Shown here in pieces: positions 39,747-45,543 of a stretch of 45,543 nt of DNA; position 1 is the stretch's first letter, and every line of letters begins with the position of its first letter. This stretch comes from a virus. The notes beneath the pieces were generated by a model. That model was not told the origin of the DNA. It did not search any database and saw nothing but the letters and a program-made list of their open reading frames with translations. The translations under genes and the position numbers were made by a program. Location: positions 1-45,543 of the IMG/VR virus record IMGVR_UViG_3300025012_000155; one strand, 5' to 3'.

Positions 39747-40550
39747 ATGAAGATAGCTTTCCGCAAGAAGTGCCACACTATCTATGCAAAGATCATCTGC
39801 TTCTGGACGTTTGGCAAGTACAGCCATTCCGAACTGGTTTTCTCGGACGGGACGACCTTCTCTTCAGACGAGGCCGACGGCGGCACCAGATGGAAGGATG
39901 AACTGGAAAAACCTGAAGAGTGGGATTTTATTGACATCCCTTGTAACAAAACTCAGGAGAAGGAAATCCGGCGGTTCTGCGAAGGGGAGGATGGTTTGAA
40001 GTATGACATGGCGGGGATTGGTTTTTCATTCCTCCCCATTCCTATCGGCTGGCAGTCGGCTGAGAAGTGGTTTTGCTCCGAAATCTGCGCGGCAGCTCTG
40101 CAACAGATTGGATATCTTGTCGGCTACACTCCTTCGAGAATCAGCCCGAACAAGCTCTATTCTCTACTTAAAAGTGAGCGGCGGTTTCGTATCAAGTCGC
40201 TGCCTCTGTCGCTGGTGGCGCTACTTCTTCTTGTCTCCACAGGTGCGTACGCTGGATGGGAAGGTTTCTATTACGGCAACGCAAACACTCATACCTGTGA
40301 GTATGAAAAAGTGACGCGCCTTATGAATGAAGGTGATACCGCCTGCAATCACGATTGGGTGTATGAACCGGAAAGCGCCCCTAGTGCAATCAATGCCGTC
40401 TATTGCGTCTGTGGTTGCCCCAATGAAGGTCGCAACAAGATATGCCGCAAATGTCTCCGTAAGGTCAATGAAAGAATCGAAGGGAGAATGGTATCGCCGC
40501 AGGAGTCGGGATACAGCAAACTGAACCGGCTTATAGAAGGTGTGAAATGA
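39747..40550 (+). CDS. NlpC/P60-like (permuted papain) protein fused to a membrane and Cys-rich tail
   Basis: ATG 39747 follows GGGGGGGGTGAA. The 267-residue product has KYSHSELVFSDGTTFSSDEA near residue 25 and KWFCSEICAAALQQIG near 108, the His and Cys boxes of permuted NlpC/P60-type hydrolases. After about residue 150 comes a hydrophobic helix (LPLSLVALLLLVSTGAYAG), then a Cys-rich domain (HTCEYE, CVCGCPNEGRNKICRKCL). No internal start with a ribosome site is visible, so it looks like a real fusion of a cell-wall hydrolase and a membrane-linked zinc-like domain. It is probably a lysis protein. Confidence 0.7.
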   Translation: MKIAFRKKCHTIYAKIICFWTFGKYSHSELVFSDGTTFSSDEADGGTRWKDELEKPEEWDFIDIPCNKTQEKEIRRFCEGEDGLKYDMAGIGFSFLPIPIGWQSAEKWFCSEICAAALQQIGYLVGYTPSRISPNKLYSLLKSERRFRIKSLPLSLVALLLLVSTGAYAGWEGFYYGNANTHTCEYEKVTRLMNEGDTACNHDWVYEPESAPSAINAVYCVCGCPNEGRNKICRKCLRKVNERIEGRMVSPQESGYSKLNRLIEGVK

Positions 40551-40804
40551 GGTGGCTACTGGTAGCAACACTATTGCTTTCCGGCTGCGTCGGGCTCGGC
40601 GGTCGGGATTCCTACGTTCGAACTTCAGACGGCAAAGAGTACCTGGTTCGCTGTCAAAGCGACGGCAAGGTTGAGTACATCGACGGTAATGTAAAGATCA
40701 TTGTTGACAACCGTGGGCCTCTTGGTCAGGTATGGGCGGCGGGTACGGCATCTCTCGGGAAAATTTACGACAAGGTGAAGGGTGAGGACGTAATAAAGGA
40801 ATAA
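40547..40804 (+). CDS. Small lipoprotein, possible outer-membrane spanin
   Basis: The ATG overlaps the preceding stop (ATGA). The 85-residue product has the lipobox LLSGC at residue 14 (RWLLVATLLLSGCVGLGG). The mature part is about 70 residues and polar (SYVRTSDGKEYLVRCQSDGK). It lies last in the lysis gene group. This size and signal suit an o-spanin, but the family is not recognised and no clear i-spanin is present except possibly the tail of the preceding protein. Confidence 0.65.
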   Translation: MRWLLVATLLLSGCVGLGGRDSYVRTSDGKEYLVRCQSDGKVEYIDGNVKIIVDNRGPLGQVWAAGTASLGKIYDKVKGEDVIKE

Positions 40805-40846
40805 ATTTCAATGTGACGAATTTCGGGGCGGTCCCGGATATGTCAA

Positions 40847-40888
40847 CCCTCTGGTGAGTTCTCCTCCTACTCGCCGGGGGGTCTTTTT
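40847..40888 (+). terminator. Late-operon intrinsic terminator
   Basis: CCCTCTGGTGAG pairs with CTCGCCGGGGGG over 12 bp (some G-T pairs), around an 11-base loop. It is followed by TCTTTTTTG. Position after the last lysis gene and the T run make this a strong terminator. Confidence 0.85.
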
Positions 40889-40901
40889 TGTTGTGAATCA
40901 A

Positions 40902-40921
40902 TGTGGACAACTGTGGACAAC
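40902..40921 (+). repeat. Tandem TGTGGACAAC, probable integrase arm sites (left)
   Basis: Two identical 10-bp units stand 50 bp left of the tRNA-like core. A matching inverted copy (TTGTCCACA) lies right of the core at 41074. Direct arm-type repeats on both sides of a core are usual for tyrosine-integrase attP sites. Confidence 0.6.
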
Positions 40922-40931
40922 TTGCAACAAA

Positions 40932-40962
40932 AAGGGTTTCCGGTTTATGGCCGGGAACCCTT
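40932..40962 (-). terminator. Bidirectional-type stem, terminator for the integrase operon
   Basis: AAGGGTTTCCGG and CCGGGAACCCTT pair over 12 bp with one G-T pair. On the minus strand it is followed by TTTTTGTTG, so it ends the leftward integrase transcript. Confidence 0.75.
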
Positions 40963-40970
40963 GTGTTTAC

Positions 40971-41015
40971 TGGAGCCGATGAGCGGATTTGAACCGCTGA
41001 CCTGCTGATTACGAA
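40971..41015 (-). other. attP: attP core: 3' end of a tRNA-Thr(CGU) gene
   Basis: Read on the minus strand, the 45 bases run from TTCGTAA (anticodon loop, anticodon CGT) through the variable loop and T-arm (AGCGG-TTCAAAT-CCGCT) to the acceptor strand and CCA. Only the 3' half of the tRNA is present. Upstream of TTCGTAA the sequence no longer fits a tRNA, and the integrase stop is 4 bp away. This is the classic phage core that restores the host tRNA on integration. Confidence 0.85.
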
Positions 41016-41018
41016 CTA

Positions 41019-42077
41019 TCATGCAGCTTCCTTCTTGCGCCGTTTCTGCTGGCGCTTCGCCGCTTTTCGTAACTTGTCCACATGGACAATGACATCCTGG
41101 TTGATTTTTGACCGGCGCTGGTCATCTATTCCGAGATACCGCATGGTGGTTCTGATGTCTTTGTGCCGCAAATGCTTCTGAGCTGCAAATATATCGTAGC
41201 CGCTTGCCTCATAAACATTCTGGCCGCTTCGTCTCCTGAAATCGTGATGGGTAATCTTTCGGGCAAGGGGGGCGCTGGCCGTCTTGAGAACTCGCTTTAA
41301 GGATGTCCACGGCTTTTCAGTTTTTGGATTCTCCCAGATGTACCCTGACGCCTTCCGATTTGCCTTCAACCATTTCCTTTGCTCGGGCCAAATAGCAATA
41401 TGCACTTCTTCTTCCTGGTCGCTTTCCCTTACCCTGATGATTCCCTCGTCAAGATACACATCCTCCCACTTGAGAAGCCTTGCCTCGTTCCAGCGTAGAC
41501 CGGGCCATAGCATAGCGTGGAGCATCGCCTTCTTGTCGGGGGCGTCTACGGAGTCAATGACTGTCTGGATATCTGCCATTGAAGGGATGATCGGTTTTCC
41601 CGGTCGATACTTCGGTTCCTCTGGTTTGAAGCCGAGAGGTGGCGCCATGCTGCGCTTTACCATCCACTTGATGAGCCCTGACAGGTAGTGTTGATAAGCG
41701 ATGATGGCACGGCGTTTTCCGGGAAGCCTCTTGTGGAAATCATCAAAAACGGTCTGCGACAGTTCTTTTACTCTGAAATCTCCAAAGTGTGGGATGAGAT
41801 GCACCTTGAAAGCGTTTTTTTTGCTGCGGTAGGTGTCGGGCGCCTGGTTCGCCTTTACCCATGTGAGATATTCGCTGTAAACGTCTTCGATGCGCGGGTG
41901 CGTCTCCTGCTTCTTCTCGGGGTTGTCGTAACGTTCCTGGATGAGATCACGACGGCGACAGGCGTGTTCGTATCCTTCAACCGGGATACGCTCTCGCTTC
42001 CCCTTGTATCCCTCCGGGCGGTATTCGACGTAATACCAACCGTCGCGGGTAGGGTGGGGGATGACGTTTACTTTCAC
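41019..42077 (-). CDS. int: Tyrosine-recombinase integrase
   Basis: The 352-residue product on the minus strand starts at GTG 42077, overlapping the upstream repressor stop. Catalytic residues are present: LRWNEARLLKWEDV (first Arg), ITHHDFRRRSG near residue 277 (His-x-x-Arg), HLRHKDIRTTMRYLG ending in the nucleophilic Tyr near 314. The N-terminal half has an arm-binding and SAM-like core-binding part (RYDNPEKKQETHP, YLTWVKANQAPDTYRSKKN). It acts on the adjacent tRNA-Thr attP. The last 30 residues are very basic. Confidence 0.93.
   Translation of the reverse strand: MKVNVIPHPTRDGWYYVEYRPEGYKGKRERIPVEGYEHACRRRDLIQERYDNPEKKQETHPRIEDVYSEYLTWVKANQAPDTYRSKKNAFKVHLIPHFGDFRVKELSQTVFDDFHKRLPGKRRAIIAYQHYLSGLIKWMVKRSMAPPLGFKPEEPKYRPGKPIIPSMADIQTVIDSVDAPDKKAMLHAMLWPGLRWNEARLLKWEDVYLDEGIIRVRESDQEEEVHIAIWPEQRKWLKANRKASGYIWENPKTEKPWTSLKRVLKTASAPLARKITHHDFRRRSGQNVYEASGYDIFAAQKHLRHKDIRTTMRYLGIDDQRRSKINQDVIVHVDKLRKAAKRQQKRRKKEAA
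41074..41089 (+). repeat. Probable integrase arm site (right)
   Basis: TTGTCCACATGGACAA contains the inverse of the left arm unit (TGTGGACAA) and a second half copy GGACAA. It lies within the 3' end of int, about 60 bp from the core. Confidence 0.45.
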
Positions 42078-42409
42078 GGCTGCAAGATCCTGAGCAGGTT
42101 TTCTGCCTTCTCGTCAGTCATGGCCGCGATGCAGTCCCATAGTTGACGCTTGGGCGGGGAGAGTTCGGAAAGATCAAGCAACGCTTTATTGGTGGGTTCG
42201 GTGTCAGAGTCGCCGCGTAGCCACGATATTCTTCTGCCGTAGGCTCGGGCGATCTTCTCCAGGCTGTCCTGTGTCGGTTCGGAACGACCGGAGAGATAGG
42301 AAGTGATTGTGTTATGGTTCAGACCGGTACGTGACACGATCCGGTTGACGCTGCCGGTTTTTTCCAGTTCCTTCTGAAGTAGCTCTATGACTCGGGGGAA
42401 GGTTCTCAT
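42074..42409 (-). CDS. HTH (XRE-like) repressor cotranscribed with int
   Basis: The 111-residue product starts at ATG 42409. It has an N-terminal HTH: FPRVIELLQKELEKTGSVNR, IVSRTGLNHNTITSYLSGRS, then DSLEKIARAYGRRISWLRGD. The C-terminal half is helical (RQLWDCIAAMTDEKAENLLR). It overlaps both neighbours (HNH stop and int start). This second repressor-like gene, directly before int, may set integrase expression or bind other operators. Confidence 0.75.
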   Translation of the reverse strand: MRTFPRVIELLQKELEKTGSVNRIVSRTGLNHNTITSYLSGRSEPTQDSLEKIARAYGRRISWLRGDSDTEPTNKALLDLSELSPPKRQLWDCIAAMTDEKAENLLRILQP

Positions 42410-42696
42410 TGTTCGCGTCCTGTCTTTTTCCGATGATCCTCAATGGTCAGCCACTGCATGTTTTCCTGTGAGTCGCAGCCGCCTTTATGCAGCGGGGTAA
42501 TGTGGTCTATTTCATAACCGGGGCGTCCCTTGGGAAAGCCGGTGGTTTTCTTGTACTGCCTCACTGCTGCCGCACTCCGCTTGATTTCCCCTGTTTCTGT
42601 CCTGGGGATTTGGTGGGCGGAGGTGTAGCAGAGGAGAGCAAGGCTAATCGTCGTGCTTAATCGGAGGATGGTATTTCTCCAGTATGTTATTTTCAA
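42406..42696 (-). CDS. HNH endonuclease-type protein with hydrophobic N-terminus
   Basis: The 96-residue product contains PGYEIDHITPLHKGGCDSQE then NMQWLTIEDHRKKTG, a standard HNH motif (DH...N...H). The N-terminus (ILRLSTTISLALLCYTSAHQ) is signal-peptide-like, so the nuclease may be exported. The start is TTG 42696 and lacks a clear ribosome site. It overlaps the membrane protein gene by 53 bp, so translational coupling is likely. Its place in the lysogeny operon suggests expression in lysogens, perhaps as a defence protein. Confidence 0.65.
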   Translation of the reverse strand: MKITYWRNTILRLSTTISLALLCYTSAHQIPRTETGEIKRSAAAVRQYKKTTGFPKGRPGYEIDHITPLHKGGCDSQENMQWLTIEDHRKKTGREQ

Positions 42697-42868
42697 TCTT
42701 TGCTTTTGCGTACATACCTAGTGCGCAAGCAGAAATAAGAAACATCGTGATTGTCTTTTCCGTTAATCCATTCCACAGCCAATAACCTAGAGTAAACAAA
42801 AGGCATGCCGATCCGGTAGGGCCACAAAATACGATTACGGTTCTATTGTTTTCATAGGCTCGCTTCAT
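42644..42868 (-). CDS. Two-helix membrane protein in the lysogeny operon
   Basis: ATG 42868 has GGTGAGGTAAATT upstream. The 74-residue product has two membrane helices (VIVFCGPTGSACLLFTLGYW and MFLISACALGMYAKA). It is encoded between the CI-type repressor and HNH genes, so it is likely made by lysogens. Superinfection exclusion is a reasonable but unproven role. Confidence 0.6.
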   Translation of the reverse strand: MKRAYENNRTVIVFCGPTGSACLLFTLGYWLWNGLTEKTITMFLISACALGMYAKAKIENNILEKYHPPIKHDD

Positions 42869-42880
42869 AATTTACCTCAC

Positions 42881-43174
42881 CTACTCTTCATCCATTTCTA
42901 AGGCAATCCTTAGCAGCCGCTTTCTTTTCTTTTCGTCCCATTGTTCAAGAATTTCGCAGAGCATCGCTGCCTCTTTCGAGGTGTAGCAGTGGTTAACGAC
43001 GTGGTTGTTGTCTCCAATAATCCCGAATGTTCTAGCGTCTACCATTTTTACGATTCGATCTGGCACTCCGGTTCTCCCCCAGTTTGAAATAGCCGTCTCT
43101 TTCACTTTAAAAATATCGGCTAACTGGCGGTTTGTCTTAACTTTTAACCTGTCCTTTAATTCTTGAACGTCCAC
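42881..43174 (-). CDS. CI-type phage repressor N-terminal domain protein
   Basis: The GTG start at 43174 lies seven bases after AAGGGG and is preferred over TTG 43180. The 97-residue product has LKDRLKVKTNRQLADIFKVK, ETAISNWGRTGVPDRIVKMV, the Phage_CI_repr-type helix-turn-helix. There is no LexA-like peptidase domain; the C-terminal half is helical (CEILEQWDEKKRKRLLRIAL). Induction therefore is probably not by self-cleavage but through the antirepressor at 43669. It probably binds the TTCAA/TTGAA palindromes just upstream. Confidence 0.8.
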   Translation of the reverse strand: MDVQELKDRLKVKTNRQLADIFKVKETAISNWGRTGVPDRIVKMVDARTFGIIGDNNHVVNHCYTSKEAAMLCEILEQWDEKKRKRLLRIALEMDEE

Positions 43175-43192
43175 TTGCAAACCCCTTCAAAA

Positions 43193-43206
43193 AAGTTTCA
43201 AAACTT
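43193..43206. promoter_or_regulatory. Second operator-like palindrome
   Basis: AAGTTTCAAAACTT is a perfect palindrome with a 2-base centre and lies between the repressor start and the rightward promoter. With the palindrome at 43224 it makes a two-site operator region. Confidence 0.55.
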
Positions 43207-43217
43207 CAATTTTATGT

Positions 43218-43246
43218 TTGACATACTTCAAATATTGAAGTATAAC
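43218..43246 (+). promoter_or_regulatory. Early rightward promoter with operator in its spacer
   Basis: TTGACA (43218-43223) and TATAAC (43241-43246) are 17 bp apart. The spacer is filled by TACTTCAAATATTGAAGTA (43224-43242), a perfect palindrome of 8-bp arms around ATA that also overlaps the first bases of the -10 box. A bound repressor would block RNA polymerase. It drives the early operon from 43272. Confidence 0.88.
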
Positions 43247-43271
43247 CATCACATCACAACGCCACGGAGGT

Positions 43272-43304
43272 ATGAAAAAGGGCGCACCTGTAGCGGGTCG
43301 CTAA
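43272..43304 (+). CDS. Ten-residue leader peptide
   Basis: ATG 43272 follows ACGGAGGT and reads MKKGAPVAGR then TAA. It is the first ORF on the early transcript. GGGTC (43310-43314) and GACCC (43329-43333) downstream can pair, so the leader may affect mRNA folding. Low certainty that the peptide itself matters. Confidence 0.4.
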   Translation: MKKGAPVAGR

Positions 43305-43413
43305 AAGAGGGGTCTACGAAAAGAGAACGACCCTTCTTCGACAGTAGAAACATAGAGGGCATCACTTATAACACAATGACACGACAATGCAACAAAAAAA
43401 GGAGGTGGGCATT

Positions 43414-43602
43414 TTGAACAGAGAGGCAACACGTCAGAAGCTGGAAGGTACTGGTCGGACAGTGGCGGGATGGGCGCGGTCTAAAGGCTTTGATCCTGAA
43501 CGGATGCGTAATGTTTTCCGTGGAAGGTTTCAACCAAGGAATGAGGAGATTGAGGCGCTGAAGGCTGATGGCCTGCTCGTCGAGAACGGCCACAACGCCT
43601 GA
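43414..43602 (+). CDS. Small Cro-position DNA-binding protein (BcepMu gp16-like)
   Basis: TTG 43414 has AAAGGAGGTGG upstream; the ATG at 43387 has no ribosome site. The 62-residue product has REATRQKLEGTGRTVAGWAR and SKGFDPERMRNVFRGRF, an HTH pattern known as the BcepMu gp16 family. As first full gene after the early promoter it is in the Cro position and may repress lysogeny genes. The spacing to the next gene holds a minus-strand terminator stem. Confidence 0.7.
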   Translation: MNREATRQKLEGTGRTVAGWARSKGFDPERMRNVFRGRFQPRNEEIEALKADGLLVENGHNA

Positions 43603-43608
43603 AAATGA

Positions 43609-43641
43609 AAAACCCCCACGCCTGGCAGGGCAAATGGGGGC
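43609..43641 (-). terminator. Terminator stem pointing left
   Basis: CCCCCA and TGGGGG pair around a 17-base loop. On the minus strand the stem is followed by TTTTTCATTT. It would stop leftward transcription coming from the antirepressor side. Confidence 0.55.
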
Positions 43642-43668
43642 AACAACAGAACGGAGGAAGAATAACAC

Positions 43669-44391
43669 ATGAACGTTGCTATTGCAAACGTCGGCATTCG
43701 CCAGATTGAAAACGGGCTCTTTTGCATCAACGATCTTCATCGAGCATCAGGCGGGGAACACAGGCACCGTCCTAACTACTGGATACAAACCCAAGTTTTC
43801 AGGGACTTAGCCAATCAAATGGAGATAGCCGGATTTCCGGCTTTCGAGTCAAAACAAGGAGTTGGGACATTCGTAGCGAAAGAGTTGGTTTACGCCTACG
43901 CCATGTGGATCAGCCCTTCATTTCATCTGCAGGTCATTCGGACATTTGACAAGTCCGTCGCTCCTCAAGTCCCGCAAATTCCGCAATCTCTGCCGGAAGC
44001 GCTTCGCCTCGCTGCTGACTTGGCAGACGAAGTTGAAAAACAGAAGCTGGCAATGATCGAAATGCAGCCGAAAGCCGACGCGCTCGATCTGCTCTCCAGT
44101 GCAGACGGCAGTTTCTGTCTTACCGATGCGGCGAAGTCGCTGCAAGTTCCCCCGCACAAATTCTGTGTGTTCCTCCAGTACGAAAAATGGATTTATCGGC
44201 GCCCAGGCAACGGCTCTTTCATCGCCTACCAGACGAAGATTCAGGCCGGGTATCTCATTCACAAGATCACCACGATTCCCCTTGCCGATGGCAGCGAACG
44301 CATCAGCGAACAGGTACGGGTGACTCCGAAGGGCATGGCGAAGCTGGCAACGATGGTTATCGGGGCGAGGAATGCAGCGCATCCATCCTGA
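43669..44391 (+). CDS. KilA-N/KilAC-type antirepressor
   Basis: ATG 43669 follows ACGGAGGAAGAATAACAC. The 240-residue product has an N-terminal KilA-N-like part (FCINDLHRASGGEHRHRPNY, GVGTFVAKELVYAYAMWISP, SFHLQVIRTFDKSV). A C-terminal KilAC/ANT-like part follows (KADALDLLSSADGSFCLTDA, AKSLQVPPHKFCVFLQYEKW, RVTPKGMAKLATMV). Such antirepressors lift CI repression, which fits a CI protein without a peptidase domain. It overlaps the next gene by 20 bp. Confidence 0.85.
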   Translation: MNVAIANVGIRQIENGLFCINDLHRASGGEHRHRPNYWIQTQVFRDLANQMEIAGFPAFESKQGVGTFVAKELVYAYAMWISPSFHLQVIRTFDKSVAPQVPQIPQSLPEALRLAADLADEVEKQKLAMIEMQPKADALDLLSSADGSFCLTDAAKSLQVPPHKFCVFLQYEKWIYRRPGNGSFIAYQTKIQAGYLIHKITTIPLADGSERISEQVRVTPKGMAKLATMVIGARNAAHPS

Positions 44392-44554
44392 GGACATAAA
44401 GCGCATTGCTGCAGAAGTGGTGCGGCAGCTTCGCAGTGAGGAGTCGGCACGGCTGGATGAACAGTATCTGGCAAGCCTCCCCCCGAAAGAGCAGAAGAAA
44501 CATGCTCGGGAGCAGATGCGTTTGCAGGACAAGGAGCGGCAAAAGCGGGAGTAA
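44372..44554 (+). CDS. Small charged helical protein
   Basis: ATG 44372 lies in the end of the antirepressor gene behind GGGGCGAGGA. The 60-residue product is one long charged helix (EDIKRIAAEVVRQLRSEESA, KEQKKHAREQMRLQDKERQK), probably a coiled coil. No family recognised. Confidence 0.5.
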   Translation: MQRIHPEDIKRIAAEVVRQLRSEESARLDEQYLASLPPKEQKKHAREQMRLQDKERQKRE

Positions 44555-44558
44555 TTTT

Positions 44559-44642
44559 TTGTCTTACATTGAATTGCAAGGCCGTACCTATCCAGTACAA
44601 ATCTTAAATTGTGTTAATGCAATGTCAAGGGAGGAGCAATGA
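44559..44642 (+). CDS. Possible 27-residue protein coupled to the haem-c gene
   Basis: TTG 44559 has GGGAG seven bases upstream and the frame reads SYIELQGRTYPVQILN, CVNAMSREEQ before TGA 44642. The stop overlaps the ATG at 44639. The sequence looks like a genuine small beta hairpin protein. Only ribosome site and coupling support it. Confidence 0.4.
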   Translation: MSYIELQGRTYPVQILNCVNAMSREEQ

Positions 44643-44803
44643 AGAAAAAGTTCGCGGTGGAATGTATCTCCTGTTTCGTGGCTGTTCTCGTCTTCTCAAT
44701 CCTGATGATCCGTCCTCCTGAAACTACTACTGCAGATAAGAAATTCGGCGTCGTCCTGGACAAGAACGGCGAACCTCAAAGCTGTGTGGTGTGTCACCGA
44801 TGA
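44639..44803 (+). CDS. Membrane-anchored mini protein with haem-c motif
   Basis: ATG 44639 follows AAGGGAGGAGCA. The 54-residue product has a basic start (MKKK), one hydrophobic helix (FAVECISCFVAVLVFSILMI, residues 5-24) and a short tail ending PQSCVVCHR. CxxCH is the covalent haem-binding motif of c-type cytochromes. The anchor would place it in the periplasm, where haem is attached. A distal Met ligand is not visible, so a five-coordinate or shared-ligand haem would be needed. Chance occurrence of CxxCH in so short a protein remains possible. Confidence 0.6.
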   Translation: MKKKFAVECISCFVAVLVFSILMIRPPETTTADKKFGVVLDKNGEPQSCVVCHR

Positions 44804-44832
44804 ACGGCAATAATATTTTACGGAGGGAACCG

Positions 44833-45018
44833 ATGAGCAAAACCGTCTTAACGAAAACGCCACGATGTCCGGTAGAAATATATCGAATTGCCGAACAGGA
44901 AGGTTTTGTTGGTGATTATAAAAAGGGACGTGCCGAACGGAGTGAGTACATTAAGCAACAGGTGGCGGACCAGGTTCTTCTGCAGGTCATTATTTTATTA
45001 AAAGGAGTGAAGGCATGA
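44833..45018 (+). CDS. Small phage protein, unknown function
   Basis: ATG 44833 follows CGGAGGGAACCG; a more upstream ATG at 44791 has no ribosome site. The 61-residue product (CPVEIYRIAEQEGFVGDYKK, GRAERSEYIKQQVADQVLLQ) is helical and may be ribbon-helix-helix-like. It overlaps the next start by 4 bp. Confidence 0.55.
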   Translation: MSKTVLTKTPRCPVEIYRIAEQEGFVGDYKKGRAERSEYIKQQVADQVLLQVIILLKGVKA

Positions 45019-45543
45019 GAAAAAAGAAGGTCACAAAAATAAACGAACCGGAGACCTATGCCGTTGCCGGGTTCAAGGGATTTGACAAGAACATGCAGTG
45101 TCGCGGCTTCCAGTTCAAGGAAGGCGAAACTTATACTCACAACGGAACCGCTAAAGCGTGTTCATCAGGCTTTCACTTCTGCGAAAACCCCCTGGATGTG
45201 TTTGGTTACTACGAGCCTGGGTCGAGTATTTACCACACCGTGACTGGCAGTGGCGCTATAGATCGTCACGATGAAGACAGCAAGATAGCATGTACCGAAA
45301 TCAAAATAGGGCTATCGCTGAAACTGCATGATTTCATAGGCTCTGCCATTGATTTTATGTTCAACCGCAGGACGTATGACGAGAGCGGGTCGAAACACGG
45401 TGAAGGCAACAGTTCCGCATCATCCGCCACCGGGTACAGTTCCGCATCATCCGCCACCGGGTACAGTTCCGCATCATCCGCCACCGGGGACAGTTCCGCA
45501 TCATCCGCCACCGGGTACAGTTCCGCATCATCCGCCACCGGGT
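45015..45543 (+). CDS. N-terminal part of the DUF7666-like nonapeptide-repeat protein (runs off the right end)
   Basis: ATG 45015 overlaps the preceding stop, with AAAGGAG upstream. The first 130 residues (EPETYAVAGFKGFDKNMQCR, GFQFKEGETYTHNGTAKACS, SGFHFCENPLDVFGYYEPGS) match the DUF7666 domain seen in many phages, which is followed by repeats. From residue 135 onward the ASSATG(Y/D)SS repeats begin and run to the end of the window. The gene continues at position 1. Joining 45543 to 1 directly breaks the frame; eight further bases (modulo 27) restore it. Function unknown; early-gene placement argues against a virion role. Confidence 0.8.
   Translation, partial: MRKKKVTKINEPETYAVAGFKGFDKNMQCRGFQFKEGETYTHNGTAKACSSGFHFCENPLDVFGYYEPGSSIYHTVTGSGAIDRHDEDSKIACTEIKIGLSLKLHDFIGSAIDFMFNRRTYDESGSKHGEGNSSASSATGYSSASSATGYSSASSATGDSSASSATGYSSASSATG
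45417..45543 (+). repeat. 27-bp tandem repeat, right end (4 full copies and 19 bases)
   Basis: Four complete units and 19 bases of a fifth are present, identical in type to those at 1-216. Bases 45444-45543 equal 28-127. The true copy number across the junction is at least about 10 if the overlap is real and about 13 if the ends simply abut. Confidence 0.95.

Overview
The window is almost the whole genome of a temperate, podovirus-type tailed phage, opened inside a tandem-repeat gene. One repeat-bearing gene runs off the right end (45015-45543) and its C-terminal part re-enters at the left end (1-420), so the molecule is probably circular, or circularly permuted, with an unresolved copy number at the junction. 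The virion gene set follows the Bordetella phage BPP-1 order with T7-like tail and ejection proteins: small and large terminase, proline-rich protein, portal, Bbp19-like protein, scaffold, major capsid protein, Bbp16-like cement protein, tail adaptor, nozzle-like protein, three internal virion proteins, a 2024-residue polyvalent protein, T7-type fibre adaptor and spike. A tyrosine integrase lies next to a 45-bp copy of the 3' end of a tRNA-Thr(CGU) gene, so the phage integrates into that tRNA. The host cannot be fixed from the sequence. A tiny membrane protein with a haem-c motif makes a cytochrome-rich Gram-negative anaerobe (for example a Geobacter relative) an attractive guess only.

Layout. 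41.0-43.2 kb, minus strand: lysogeny operon (CI-type repressor, two-helix membrane protein, HNH protein, second HTH repressor, integrase). 43.2-45.5 kb, plus strand: early operon behind a near-consensus promoter whose spacer is a palindromic operator. It encodes a small DNA-binding protein, a KilA-N/KilAC-type antirepressor, small proteins including the haem-c candidate, and the repeat protein. 0.4-10 kb: recombination and replication. This holds a RecE-like PD-(D/E)XK nuclease, an HhH protein, an SMC-like ATPase, a widespread phage recombination-module protein, an HNH-like protein, a DUF1064 nuclease, a replication initiator with an iteron array and purine-rich tract inside its gene (lambda-O style origin), a radical SAM protein, a possible helicase loader and a Nudix hydrolase. 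10-13 kb: accessory region of very small genes separated by GC-rich palindromes with TAAC...GTTA ends, resembling integron attC sites. It includes a small operon with its own sigma70 promoter and an HTH gene. 13.2-40.8 kb: late virion and lysis genes, ending at a strong terminator. 40.9-41.1 kb: attP with probable integrase arm sites.

Unusual features. (1) Six virion-module proteins carry a similar N-terminal leader (basic start, short hydrophobic stretch, A-[VI]-[VLMI]-T), in several cases fused ahead of what looks like the ancestral start. (2) Four proteins in the tail and decoration region start with Sec-type or lipoprotein-type signal sequences. (3) A TTCTACTA..GTAGAA palindrome recurs ahead of key late genes. 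(4) The origin-like repeats have an 11-bp period inside a coding region. (5) The 4.2 and 10-12.8 kb regions carry attC-like elements without an integron integrase.
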